This document shows positions 11,283 to 23,206 of a stretch of 64,000 nt of DNA, one piece after another (the first letter of the stretch is position 1; each line of letters starts with the position of its first letter). The notes beneath the pieces are model-generated. The model did not search any database and was not told where the DNA came from. It was given only the letters and a program-made list of their open reading frames with translations. This DNA comes from Macrophomina tecta (taxonomy: Eukaryota; Ascomycota; Dothideomycetes; Botryosphaeriales; Botryosphaeriaceae), in contig JAKSGN010000013.1 in NCBI GenBank assembly GCA_024180945.1, forward strand, positions 715,073 to 779,072. Reading direction: 5' to 3'. Both the position numbers and the translations under genes were made by a program.

Positions 11283-14200
11283 TCAATCCTCATCCTTCGG
11301 TACGGGTGGCAGTTCTTTCCTTTCCTCGCTGCTGGGACTAGGTGGGCTGACGATAGTGACGGGAGTTGGAAGGGGCGATTCGGGTCGATCATCAGCCTTG
11401 TCTTCGCCCGCCTCCTTTGCTTCGGTAGTAACGGTGTCGGCGCCGTCTTTGGCATCAGCGTCCGGCATCGGTTCATCTTCATCCTGCCTCTCGGGAGGGG
11501 GGCTGGGCAGAGCCGTCTTTTCTCCATCGGAATCATGTTCGGTATCCGGTTTTGTTTGCTCAGAATCAGCGACCGAATCTGTTGTGGTAGCTTCGGTGTG
11601 CGCAGTGCCAGGTCTCGAGTATCCAGTACCCGGTCGTGAGTCGGTACCGTTTTCGCCATCACCTGCCTTGGGACTGCCTGGTTCTTCTTTGATCGACTCA
11701 TCCACCGTACTGCCGCCTTGACGAGCTCTTCTTCTCCGCCTGGCTTCCCGCTCGGTTCCAGCGTTTTCTCTCCTCCTTCGGACACGGATGCTGTCCTCTC
11801 TGCCTGGGACCTCGGACACTTCGGTCCCATCGCCACGAAGACCTTGAAGCATGACAGCGGCACGGTCTGCGATATCCTCGCCTTCGCTATTTCCATCATC
11901 CTTGTTCTTCTCTTTCTCTTCACCTTCGCCACCGGTGTCTCCGCTGGTATCCCCTGAAGCAATGCTGTTGGGGCTGAGAAGACCATTTGCCGCATTGCTT
12001 CCATCTTCTTTGTCGACGCTCATTGGGTCGAGATCGGGGATTTTCTGTCCACTGGCCACACGGACCTGGTGACGGTCCTTGAGACGAGCGCGTCGACGAC
12101 GATCGCGTTGATCGCGAGCTTGCGGGGCAGCAGCACGCAGTTTCTCGAGCAACGTGTCCATGGCACCCGTAGATGCGGGGCTGAGAAGTGGGCCATCTGC
12201 AGTTGGAGAGCGAGGGGCTTGCTGAGCCTTGCGGCGCATTGATTCCTCGTTGCGGCGGCGTTGTTCCTCCCACTTGATGTTCTTATCCTTGGATTTCTGC
12301 AGGAAATCAGTAAACCTGTGCGCAAGCCTGAACGGTTAACTTACCTTCCACTCCTGCACGAACACTGCCAACTTTGCGAAGAAATCTCTCCTGGCATTTT
12401 CATCGGTAGGGTCTTCACCGTAGAACGTCAAAATGTCATCATACGTCTTCTTCATATCCTCAAGATAGTCGCCCATGGCTTCAGCCTTGCGACGTGCATC
12501 CTTCATGCAGCGCTGGACCACAATGCTGACCCGATCTTCGGGGTGGAACTTCTTCGGGTCGCTGAGGTTACCAGAGTCCAAGCTGGCCTGGACGTTCTTG
12601 ATGTTGTCAATGTACTTCTTGGCATCGAGCGTGAGCTGCTCCACGTTGATCTTCTGAGCAGGGACGACTCCAGAAATTTCGTCGATGAATCCCTCCCACT
12701 CAGGGTACTGGTTGCGCACGATACGCTCGACAAGATCGGCGAAAGTAGACTCGTTTTTGTCGTCCTTGACCATTCCAAGACGTGCGAGCGACGACAATTT
12801 GAAACCGGTGGCTTGCTTGTTCGCGTCGTTCATGTAGTTGCCAATGTCCAAAATCAGACCAAGGACGTTCATCAACGACACAGAGTCGCGCAGTGAGTCG
12901 GACACACGGACGACTTCCTGGAGCTTAGTGAAGATTTCGTCGTACTCCGATTCATAGGTCCTGGTGAGATCGAGAGCGCGCATGCGAGACTTCCAGTAAT
13001 GGTGCAATTCGTAGGCGGTGTATAGGTAGATCTGATCCTCTCTGGTCAGTTCGTTCGGGTCCGATTCGCGCGTAGCGTTGGCAGCATCCGGTCCGGTCCA
13101 ATCCTTAGCATAAGGTGCCATTTGCTTCGCAACATTCTCAGGGATTACACAGAGCTCGTTCTTTTGCAGGAACTCCATAACAACGTCACTCTCCAAAATG
13201 GGCTTGTCGCAGTGGATGATCATGCGGACAATCTCTTCCACAGAGTACTGGCTGAATTTGGCGAGGGAAACGTGGTAGGCCTTGACAAGGTCACCCGAGA
13301 TCAGCTGCTTCTTGTTGTTCTTAGCAGACTGCTTCTTGCCGATTTGCTTGATTTCCTTGGCTAAGAACAATTTCTCGACTTCATCAAGAACACCCCTCTT
13401 GGAAAGTTCCTTGTACTTCTCCTCCTTGGCCTCGTATGTCGGAGCATGCGATGCCCACAGGGTGACCTGCGGTGTATCGACCTTGTCCCAATGCAGCGCC
13501 TTAAGTTTCTTTTTCGGCCTGGCAACAGCAAGACCGATCTTTTGCGGGCCTGTGTAACCAGGCTGAGGCAAGAAACCAGGCCCACGGCGAGCTCCAGGAA
13601 GCGGAGGAGCTCCTGGGGGTGGAGGTGGAGGTGGAGGGCCACCCATTCCAGGCATTGGTGGAGGCGGAGGGGCACCACCAGCAAATCCAGGCATAGGCGG
13701 AGGAGGGGGGGCAGCACCGGAGAATCCAGGCATAGGCGGAGGAGGCGGCGGTGGAGGACCGTTCATGCCAGGCATAGGAGGAGGGGGTGGCGGAGGAGCA
13801 GCATTGTCGAAGCCAGGCATACCAGGAGCACCATCGACACCAGGCATTGGTGGTGGAGGTGGCGGTGGGGGACCAGAAAACTTCTCGCCATCTGCAGGCG
13901 TCTTGGGGGAGTCTGAATCGACACTAGGGTGGGTGGGACCAGTCGTAACACCTTCACCCTCTGCATCTCCTTCGTCGTCACTGTCATCCAGTCTCTTAAC
14001 CTTGGAGGCAATTTCTCCCAGGAGTGCGCCTTGTTGGGTGGAGGAAATCTTTGGGCGGCGAAGTTCCACAAGACGAGGTTTCTCTACAACCATTTCATCC
14101 TCGTCTGCATCTGTGTCATCGTCGGTAGCCCTCTTCGGTACAGGCTTGCGGTTGACGGATCCGAGATAGCTGTTGGTGTAGTCGGCGCGTGAGAAGTCTT

Positions 14201-16877
14201 CCTTATTGCGTTCCTCCTCATAGCCATCCATCTTCTCGCGAAGCTCGCGCAGTTTATCTTCAGGCTCGACGGCCTGCCAGACCTTACCTTCAAGTTTGGC
14301 CTGGGTCTTGGCTCGCTCAAGTTGCATCTCTAACTTGTCGAGAAGCTTCTCACGATCGAGGATACCTTGCATGAGGCCGGGATCAGTTTGGCCAAGCTTG
14401 CCATCCTTACCCTTCTTTGCAGCGGCAGAAGCTGCAACATCCTGAGCATCGCGCAGCATGAGGTAAAGCTCTCTCGTCTCGAGCTCGTTCCGCTGCAGCT
14501 CCTTAGCGCGCACGGTCTGCAGATCTGATAGCTCGGCCTTGAGTTGCTTAATCTGTCTTCCGCGGAGTTCGAGCAGAGCATTCTGCTCCTCTAATTGCTT
14601 CTGCAGCTTGCCAACAAGACCATCTGCACCGAGTTCGAGTTGAGCGCGCATTTCATCACGCTCCGCAACTGCAGCATCAGCAATTTGACGGGCCTCAATG
14701 GCTTCGTCTCGAGCTTGGCGTGCTTCGGAATCGGTGTAGAGCTTATCCAACAAACTCTGCACGGTAAAGTTGAGACTCTGCTTGAGGTCCATGTCAGGAA
14801 GACGACGGTCCATGGCAACATAGCTGAGCATTGAGTCGACGAGTTGGAATAACCGGAGCCGATCCTCACCCTCGTTATCTCTAATGAGTAACAAATGCTG
14901 CATTGCAGAGAGGAAATAATCTTGCGCTCTCGTTCCGGAGATCTTGTTCTGGATTGCGTCCACAATTTGACTCGGGTCGTTCATGTCCTTGACCTCTCCT
15001 TCAATGCTGTCAACCATGCTGCTGTTCTCCCTTTCCAACAAGTCTTCATAGTCGATGGCCTCATTGGTCCGGTATCTTTCGACCTGCTTGTCAATGACCT
15101 CGTATTGGAAGCCTTCCATCTTTGTCAAGATACGCTTGATCCCGCATGCCGTGAATTGTGCACGCAGGTGTACGCGCAATTGGAGATCTCGCTCCGGCGC
15201 ATCGACAATCATATTGACGAGGAACAGGGAGGCGACGGCGTATTCCATGAGGAGGTTCTCAAAGCCAATACCACCACTCCTAACTTCGTCACTGGCTCCG
15301 ACCAAACTTCCCATCTTTCCACGGCCATCGACAGTAACCTCCACAATACGCATCCAAGCATCGAATCGTCCATTTTCACCCTGAGCTTGTTTCAACTGGT
15401 CCAAAGCTTGCAAGACTTTCTCATGACCTTGACCGTTTGCCCAGTGACACAAGAAAGTAAGGACTTCGCTGACGAGTTTCCTGGTGTTGAGCCGTGGAGA
15501 GACGAGGGATCCTGCTAGGGAGGTGACAATTTGAGGGTACGCTAATGCGTTGTCGGCGCCATATTTGTTGTTCATAAGGGCCTTTAGACACTTCACAATG
15601 TCATATTCGCGGTCAAGATCCTTGTCCGTGGTACCTTGAGATCCTGGAGGAGGCGCTGGCCCTTGGCCTTGTCTCCGGTTGATTTTGTTCAAGACGTTTG
15701 TGAGCGCGATTTGACCTTGCGCTTCAACGAACGCTTTGACCCATCCAATCGGCTGCGTTCTCAAGCTGACGCTCAACGATTGAAGTTGCTTCGCTGTAAT
15801 CGAGTTATCCAATACTTTCCGAACGTACCATTCCGGACTTCCTTCCTCATCTGCGCGGCCGAGGATACCCATCCCATCAACACTGAATTGAGTTTGCCTG
15901 GCGTTTTGTCTCCTTCTTTGCTCGCCTTGCCATTCCGCCAATCGATCCTGATGCACCAACGTCCACTTCTTTGATATTGGGTACGCCTCCATTTGTCTTC
16001 GCGCCTGCTCCGGCAAGCTGTTCCAGCCACGTTTTTGCATGAGCGACATGAATTCGCGCTCGATTTCACGGTCATCGTTGGGTCGTTGAAGGTGAAAGCC
16101 TGCCGGGTCGAAAGAAGCCGCGTTCGCCGGAGCCACACCCCTTGCATTGGCGGCGATGGCGGGGAAAAGTGTGTGCTGGTCGACATCGAGGTTTGCAAAC
16201 CCACGATTCGCCATGCTGCTCTTGGTGTCGCGGTGGCCGGAGTGGTTCGAGTATACGCTTGCCTGGTCCGACGAGGCGCGGGTGTTGTAGGAGGACTCGG
16301 TCGCAGCATAGGAGTAGCCGTGGCTATTGGGAGAATACGGTCGCCCTGAACTTGTGCTCGGACGTCCGCCTCCCCACTGCTGCATGGACACGCCCCTATC
16401 GCCTGGTTGACTCGAGGCCATAGCGTTCCCCGAGGCGTGCGGCGGAGGCCGTGGGGGCACGGCCGTCCCGGGCGGTGGCGGGGCGGAGGGATTAAAGATT
16501 GGGTACTGGTGAAAATCAATCCCGCCCTTGTTCAAATGATGTGGAAGCGGTTCGCGGCGGGCGGCGGCAGCGGATGCGGGACTTTGGTCTTTTGGCAGGA
16601 AATCGACGGCGATGGGGGAGCGCCCGTCGGGGGGCACACTGTCGTAGGGTATGCTGGTCAATACACCGGCGTTGTGGACATGCTCGGGCAGGTATGAAAT
16701 GGGGCGATTGCTCGGCGAACTGTTGACCGAGTTGACGGACGAGCGGTGCTGGTGGCGCGAGGAGCCTGGATTGAGGTTTGGAGGCAGGCCAGGCGTCTCG
16801 GGCACGTCGTCTTTGTTCTTGCGCCGCGAGAAGAACGACTTGCCGCCAGACGACTGGCGCGACTTGGAGTCGGACAT
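11283..16877 (-). CDS. sepA: Diaphanous-type formin, SepA/Bni1-like (two exons)
   Basis: Nucleates and elongates unbranched actin filaments at hyphal tips and septa. Model complement(join(11283..12296,12345..16877)), 1,848 residues; the 48 nt intron has a GTAAGT donor and TGCAG acceptor. Order: disordered Pro/Ser-rich N-terminus; GBD/FH3 region about 225-660 (REFMSLMQKRGWNSLPEQAR); coiled coil about 685-860; FH1 about 995-1100 with repeated PPPPPP-MPG blocks; FH2 about 1120-1520, starting near KLKALHWDKVDTPQ and including LSSLARLGMVKD; DAD about 1550-1580 (MDTLLEKL followed by a RRRRAR basic patch). GBD plus DAD indicates Rho-controlled autoinhibition. The last 270 residues after the DAD are acidic, Glu/Asp/Pro-rich and low complexity. 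The start is the only upstream ATG in frame and gives an N-terminus like other fungal formins of this type. Confidence 0.95.
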
Positions 16878-17772
16878 GGCGAGCGGCAGCAGCTTTCCTA
16901 AGCGCCCGAGTTCAGCGACGCCGAGGGGATTTTGCAGCAGGCGCTGCGGGCAAGGTGGTGGACGACGGGCAGCGCGTCAAGGCCGCGTTCCCTGGACGTG
17001 TGTGTCTGGCGTCCACGGCGCTCCGCCAATCGGCCGGACGTTGGGCAGCGGTGCAGGACAGAGCTCGAGCACGGTGGTTTGCGTTGCGGGCGGCGAGGCG
17101 CTGGAGCGGACGAAAGGGCGCCTCTCGCGGGCGTCGAGGGTGGTGATGGGCGCGCAGGCTGCAGGCTGGAGGCTGGGTAGGTGGAGGAGAATCACGGCGC
17201 ATGGGCGCATATGGAGATGGCCCAGGTGGTTCGCCTTTTCGTATAGGGATGCGCGTGGAAAGAGTGGAGGTCAGTGCAGGAGAGTCGCCGCCGCTTGCAC
17301 TCACGTTTCAGGAGGTCGAGCTGGTGGCCGGAGCGCTGAGCGGCAGCAGAACCCTGCAAGGTCGAAATGCGCCCGGCCTGTGACAGGGCAGAACAGCCGC
17401 GCCGAGCATCACCTCAGACGCTGCTGAAAGCCGCTCTCCACCGGAGTGTCGCATGTGTGCTTGCAAGTCCTGCAGTCCTGCAGCCCTGCGACCTGACCGT
17501 CCACCGCTCGTGCTGACCCGACTTTCCGACTCAGCCTCAGGCACCGGTCGCTGCATGCGCTGAGCCGTTGTCTCCCGCTGCGCTGCGCTGATTGCGCGTC
17601 AGTTCGCCCGGACACGGGCACGAGCAGCAAGTCCGCCTGGGCCTCTGTGTGTGTCTCTCTCTCTACTATTCATAGCAACACCTCTGCTGGATAACCTCCC
17701 TTCTGCTGGTTGCCTCACGTCCCAATCCGCTCGTTATCCCGGCCTCGACGTTCCTCTCTCGTCGTTGCCGCC
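16878..17772. promoter_or_regulatory. Divergent promoter, formin / small membrane protein
   Basis: 895 bp of GC-rich sequence between two outward-facing ATGs. A pyrimidine tract (CTCTCTCTCTAC near 17,655) lies about 110 bp upstream of the right-hand ATG, typical of fungal core promoters. Several overlapping open frames here on both strands look like GC-driven noise. Confidence 0.5.
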
Positions 17773-18513
17773 ATGTCCGGCTTCTCGTCCTTCGTGAAGG
17801 TATGCAAGTAGCGACTCCGCTTTTTCGCGCCATGGGAATCTCTCATTTCCCCGACCACCATGTCATTTCTCCTGCCACTGCACATTGGGCCCGATACCCA
17901 ACATGCCTGCCATTCACCTGCCAACCGGCCAACAACCCCAACGCTTCACCTTTGCATTGCTGACCCGCGCATTCTCCAGACCATCTTCATACCTCTCCTA
18001 GTCGCTGCCCTCCTCTACGTGCTTGTCTCCTTCGTTCTCCTACCACTTCATCGTCGCTATGTTCGCAAATACCAGCACTACCTCCCGTTACACGGCGCCT
18101 CGGCTGATTCGGCTCTCTCAACCCTCTCCACCACCACATCACCTTCGTGGTTACGCGCTCGATTCTCCGGCCTTTGGTCGTCGCTCTCGGCCCGCCTACC
18201 CTTCGCTCTACCTTTCGCGGCATCTCCGCGCACTGCTTCTGCCACCCGACTAGGGGGTTACAACGATGATGATGATGATGATGATGATTTCGACATCGAG
18301 GATGGTGAAGGTGAGGGTATGGTCGGATTCGAGCCCATGGAGCGAGAGAGGAGACGTGAGGCTTTGGAGAGGCAGAGAGATGCTCAAGAAGCCAGCAGAA
18401 ATGAACGGAGATTGAGCCGGGAGCTGGAGGAAGGGTTTCGAGATAGTAGTAGCAGTGAAAGTGAGAGCGAAGGTGCAGGTTTGAGCAGTCTTGGTGCTAG
18501 GGTACATCGGTGA
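17773..18513 (+). CDS. Small single-pass acidic membrane protein (two exons)
   Basis: Not assigned to a named family. Model join(17773..17799,17980..18513), 186 residues; the first exon encodes only MSGFSSFVK and a 180 nt intron (GTATGC donor, CTCCAG acceptor) follows. Exon 2 opens with a strong transmembrane segment (TIFIPLLVAALLYVLVSFVL) followed by a basic stretch (HRRYVRKYQ), suggesting an N-out/C-in anchor. Then comes a Ser-rich region, an eight-Asp run encoded by a GAT repeat near 18,265-18,290, and a Glu/Arg-rich C-terminus likely to be helical. The tiny first exon is inferred from splice sites and an in-frame fit; an alternative start inside exon 2 would lose little. No function can be given. 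Confidence 0.65.
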
Positions 18514-19286
18514 TTCATTTGGGCAACGAAGTTTATTTGGCACATTACTTTCCGCAGGGTTGCCATCGCACCTGGTCGGGAATCTTCATTCCGCATGGTC
18601 AATCTTCTTGCATGCACGTATCCTTTTAGGAATTCGGTACCTGTCACTGCATACCGGTTTGACCCGGACGATCATATCCCCGCATTGTCGTAAGGGCCAA
18701 GGATGGTGTTGACGCTACAAACCTACCAAAATTCTTGATTCGTTCAATAAAGCATCGGAAAAGATGGTGAGAGGCGTCCGGGTGCCTCGTGCATCAAACA
18801 TCGGAACCGCTCTCTCCGGTTTGATGCGGGTTACTCGAATTTTGGACTGTACATGTTGCTGAGGGGTACCTGGTGGCATGTATCGGTTTCTCACGCGTCT
18901 TAATTCTGCCATGCATATACGAGGAGGAGCTTAAATCTTAAGAACTGTCAAGTGCGCGACGCTTTGCATGTGCTGATGGAGGAGTTGTCAATCTACAGGA
19001 AGCTAATGCGCTTGGGGATCGACGTTTCGTCTGTCAAAACAGGAAACACCGGCAATGGTCATAGTCGGGAGTAAGCACACTTCACGGCTAGGCAGAGAAT
19101 GATTATTGGAGAATATTTCACTTTAGATTCTCATCCGTCAAATCACATACAAAGAAGATCCGCTAAAGGCCACCGGTCCCCGCTTTAATTATATCCGAGA
19201 CCAATGTGAGAATTTCCCCACAGCATCACTTATCCTAGGAAGCCGTATGGTATTCAACTCCATCCCCAGCCCAACAATCAACCCAT
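18514..19286. other. Convergent intergenic spacer
   Basis: About 0.77 kb between the 3' ends of the membrane-protein gene (+) and formate dehydrogenase (-). Short open frames only; no motif of note. Confidence 0.5.
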
Positions 19287-20789
19287 TTATTTCTTCTCAC
19301 GCTGACCGTAAGCCTTAGTGGCGTAGTCACCACCGTGGACAATCAAGTCCTCAGGCCTGTAGTCGAAGCGACCGGAGAAGTAGCTGTCCAGAATAGCCTT
19401 GGTACCGGCGGCGTAACGCTTCTGAGCGTCGATCGAGGTACCGGACATATGAGGAACCATGGCGTTGCCACCACCCCAGGGGTTCTTGGCGTAGCGCAGA
19501 GGGTGGTCCTTGGGGGCGGGTTGAGGGAACCAGACGTCACCACCATAGCCACGGAGGTGACCAGACTTGAGGGCGTCAGCGACATCCTCCTTGACTACAA
19601 TGGCGCCACGAGCGGTGTTGACGAGCCAAGAGCCTGTAAGATGAGTTGTCAGCGGATCACTCGAAGTGGGGGTTTGGTGATGCGGGGTTTCGGGAAAATC
19701 AATTCTTACCCTTCTTCATCTTGGAGATCAGCTCTTTGTTGAACAGACCACGGGTCTTCTCGTGGAGAGGGCAGTTGATGGTGACAATGTCGCACTGAGC
19801 AAGCATCTCCTCGAGACTCTCAACACGACGGCAACCAATCTCCTTCTCCTTCTCGGGAGAGAGAGGCTGGTAGTCGAAGTAGAGGAGTTCCTTGCAGTCG
19901 AAGGGCTTGAGACGGCGAAGGACACGCTCGCCAATACGGCCAACAGCTACGGTACCAACAACCTTGTTCTCGAGGTCGTACTCGTTCTTGGCGACCGCAG
20001 CGACGTTCCAGTCACCGGACTCGATCTGCTCGTGGGCGGGAACGAAGTTGCGGACGAGGGTGAGGATGGTCATGACAACGTGCTCAGCGACAGAAACAAC
20101 ATTGGAACCAGTAACCTCAGCGACGGTCAAACCACCGTTGGTCTTGTTGGCAGCGTCGAGATCAACGTGATCGGAACCAATACCGGCAGTGACGCAAAGC
20201 TTCAAGTTCTTCGCCTTGGCCAGGCGCTCCTTGGTGAGGTAGCCGGGGTGGAAGCTAAAACCGGCGGTGTTAGTAAACAAACGTTAGGACGATTGAAAGG
20301 GGGCCGTACGGAGTGGTAATGATGACCTCAGCATCCTCGAGCTCCTTCTCAAACTTGGAGTTGGGGCCCTCCTTGTCCGAGGTGGTGACGAGAGTGTGAC
20401 CCTGCTCCTCGATCCATTTGCGGATGCCCAGCTCGTTCTCGGTAGTACCGAGAAGCTGAGGCTCCTGCTCGGCATGGACACCGCCCTGGGGGCATGTCAG
20501 TATGAGGCGCAGAGGTGGTGGAGTGGATTGAAGGTCGCGGGGAGGACGAGTGGGTTGATGGCGCGGTTTTTAAGGGCTGGTCTGAGGTGCGATTGCGAAG
20601 GGCAGGTGGGAGCCAATGGGGAAAACTCACGTCGTAGAGGCAGAGAAGAACCTTGCCCTGTTGGCGGGAGGTAGCTGTTAGCGTCCTGACACCGAGAGGA
20701 GCGTGCGAGCGCAGCAGTGAGCTCCTGCCAGAGGAGAGCACCGATGAGGCGGGACGCGCGAGGCGGGTGGCTGAGCGGATAAATACCAT
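19287..20789 (-). CDS. fdh: NAD-dependent formate dehydrogenase (four exons)
   Basis: Oxidises formate to CO2 with NAD+ (D-2-hydroxyacid dehydrogenase family). Model complement(join(19287..19633,19710..20254,20310..20485,20631..20789)), 408 residues; introns of 76, 55 and 145 nt. The first 45 residues are Arg/Ser/Ala-rich and almost lack acidic residues, as in a mitochondrial presequence. Conserved landmarks in order: [13 protein letters not shown] region in exon 2, [33 protein letters not shown], the Rossmann turn [17 protein letters not shown] (about residue 215) followed by [46 protein letters not shown] and a C-terminus ending GQREKK. The glycine motif reads AVGRIG rather than GxGxxG at its first position. 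Length and order fit the fungal enzyme. A CT-rich tract sits just upstream of the ATG. Confidence 0.95.
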
Positions 20790-20802
20790 TGTGAGGCCAA
20801 AG

Positions 20803-20824
20803 AAGAGAGAGAGAGAGAGAGAGT
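20803..20824. repeat. (GA)n microsatellite at the formate dehydrogenase 5' end
   Basis: Uninterrupted GA dinucleotides on the + strand, so CT repeats on the coding strand, 14-35 bp upstream of the ATG. Pyrimidine tracts in this position are common in strongly expressed fungal genes. Confidence 0.8.
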
Positions 20825-23206
20825 TGAGAGGTGAAAGTCGAGCTTGGGAGAGCGGCGGAGCTATATGTACTTCCGGGCTACAACGGAAAAGACGGTCCAG
20901 GTCAGCGGCTTATTCATGGACTCAGCGGCCGGGAGGGAGCAGCACTGGGGGGTAGCTTACCTCCTGGTCGGTCGATGTCGCGAGAATGACGTCGCAGCAG
21001 GCGAGCCGGGTGGAGAAGAGGCGGGTGTTTTGGGAAATGAGAAGAGAGGTGGTTTTGGGCAAAAGGGTCCGACGCAGAGGTGTTTTATAAGCTCCGGGCG
21101 CAGGAAGGAAGGTTGGTCATCTCAATGGCAACGCGCCTCGAGGAGGTTTGGCCAGCCAGCGGGCGCCGTCTCTCATTTCCAGGGCGACGACCCCACCTGG
21201 CGCGCGGTGCTGCGCAGAGGGGCAGGCAGCACAAGGGCATGGGCCAGGAGACGAGGATTGCTCCGTCGCGTGCCCTGCTCCAATGCGGGGTCTACGGGGC
21301 ATTGGCGAATGAGGGCGCAGGCGCGCTGCCAGCAGAGATCCCCGTCGTCCGCTGCCCTTCAGCCCGAGACGCATCCCCGCACAGCAGACGGCCACAATGC
21401 GCTTGGCAGGGTGGGCAGCGCGAGCTCGAGGGAGCTATGACCGCTGGAACCAGTTCAGCGCGCCCAGACTGCGGAGAAAGCTGGCGACTACTCCCGTCTA
21501 GCGCGCTGCACCACACCGGCGTGCCGGCCGCAGGGGCCCCCCCATCATGGAGCGTCCATGCTGTTTCGCGGCTGTGTCGGCACCCTCCATTGCTCGATCC
21601 GGACACGCACCCCTCGCGCGCTGAGTCTCCAGCAGACGACGCGGCTGTGCGGCTGGTCGGTGGGCCTGGCGCGCCAGCGACTCCGCGGGCCAACACTTCC
21701 TCAGCCGGGCAGCCTGGGGGAAGTCGCGACAGCTCTCGGCCGGGAGCCCGTGGAGTTTCTTGCCTGTCATGGCGCTCAGGCATCGCGAAGAAGAGAGACA
21801 AGCTTTGTGTGCGCGCTTGGCAACCCGCAGAACTGAGTCGTCAGCACGCCTTTCCCCAGAGTCCCCGGCGAGAGTTGCCGCTTGGCCAACCCACCCGCGC
21901 GATCCCGCGTCGTTTCTGGGCATGAAACCCGACCCCTCCGACCAGCCTTGCCGCCACCCACCGCGCGCATTCGCGCCCCCGCTGCAGCTAGTTGCTTGTC
22001 TCCGAACTTCGAGCGAACCTCGTCGCGCTAGAACCAAGCCCAGCTCACTGGCGTCGAGAGGCGGGCATTGAACCAGCCCCTCCCGACATCGCCTGAACAC
22101 AGTCCGACGGAATTCTAGAGCATGTCGGCCCGTCCGGCCTGCATGTCGAGAGATACCTGTCTGTCTGTCTGTCCGCCGCCTCGCTCAACCGAGGATGCCA
22201 TGTTGTTCCTGATTGTCCCGATACCAGCGTGACGCAAGCCTCCATCGCCCGCCGCCCGCTTCTCGACCGACACTTTCCATCCGGCATCAGATCCAACCGC
22301 ATCTGCCGGAGATCTCTCATCTACGATCGACAACCCTGCTAAACAACCCCCTCCGAGGCCAACAATAACACCTGGCGATGATGCTCCTGGCTGACCGTGC
22401 TCAACACCACTGTGCCTGAGCTTTGTCCGTCCGTGAGCCCACGTCATTCACTACACTGCCCCACCACGCGCCGCAACGGAACCCGGCCAACGTCGTTCTG
22501 TGCACCACGTAGGAAAAGACCGCAAGCTTATCCATCCTTGACACGAGCCACGTCGTCTTTTCCGAACGAACAGCGACTCCGGGAATTCGTCTCGCAAAGC
22601 AATGGGCATCTGGACTCAACTCCGATCGAGCCTTATTTCCACCCCCCACGTGGCATATGTATCTCGATAAACCCGGCTTTTGTGAGGTGCCAGTCGATCT
22701 TCAAGAAACCGCTCAACTCTCTCCGTCTAGTTCCGCATTCTCCCTTGAGAAAAAGATAAGAATTGCATAATAAGCGGACGCCGGATGATGTTGGCTTTCG
22801 GTCTGCCGAAGTCATCTCAGATCCGAAGGTCATCATGATGCACCTTGCAAGACCAGGATTCCCGATCGGCGGGCTGGAGGCTCATCTGGTCCCTGCAGGC
22901 CATTGACTATGTAACATTCACTAATCATCAGCCTCCCAGGGTGGGGCTACATTTACGTCATTGGTACTTCGGTGCAACCTCCGGTTTTCCCTCCTGTCAG
23001 TATTAACGGATACCGTGAAACACCATGTTGTACGCATACACGTTACAATATTGCGCCTTTCCGCCACCGAGATGAAAGCAGCGTTCAAGACGATGTCCGC
23101 ACCAAAGCTACAGCGCAGACAGCAACTGTCAACCCGCGTCCCCCGTGACTGACTATACAATGTCTTCTTTGACAGCCGGGCTTCGAAAGGGGCTTTCACC
23201 TGTGCT
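20825..23206. other. GC-rich non-coding stretch
   Basis: About 2.4 kb without a gene I can support. Several long frames are open on both strands at once (for instance 21,080-21,925), as expected where GC content is high and stop codons are rare; none has a recognisable motif or biased composition. A short TGTC repeat lies near 22,157-22,172. It contains the upstream region of formate dehydrogenase and the 3' flank of the DHH gene. Confidence 0.5.

Noticed and set aside
21080..21925. 281-codon open frame in the GC-rich interval
   Set aside because: Other frames on both strands are open over the same bases, composition follows local GC, there is no motif, and no good promoter or intron pattern.
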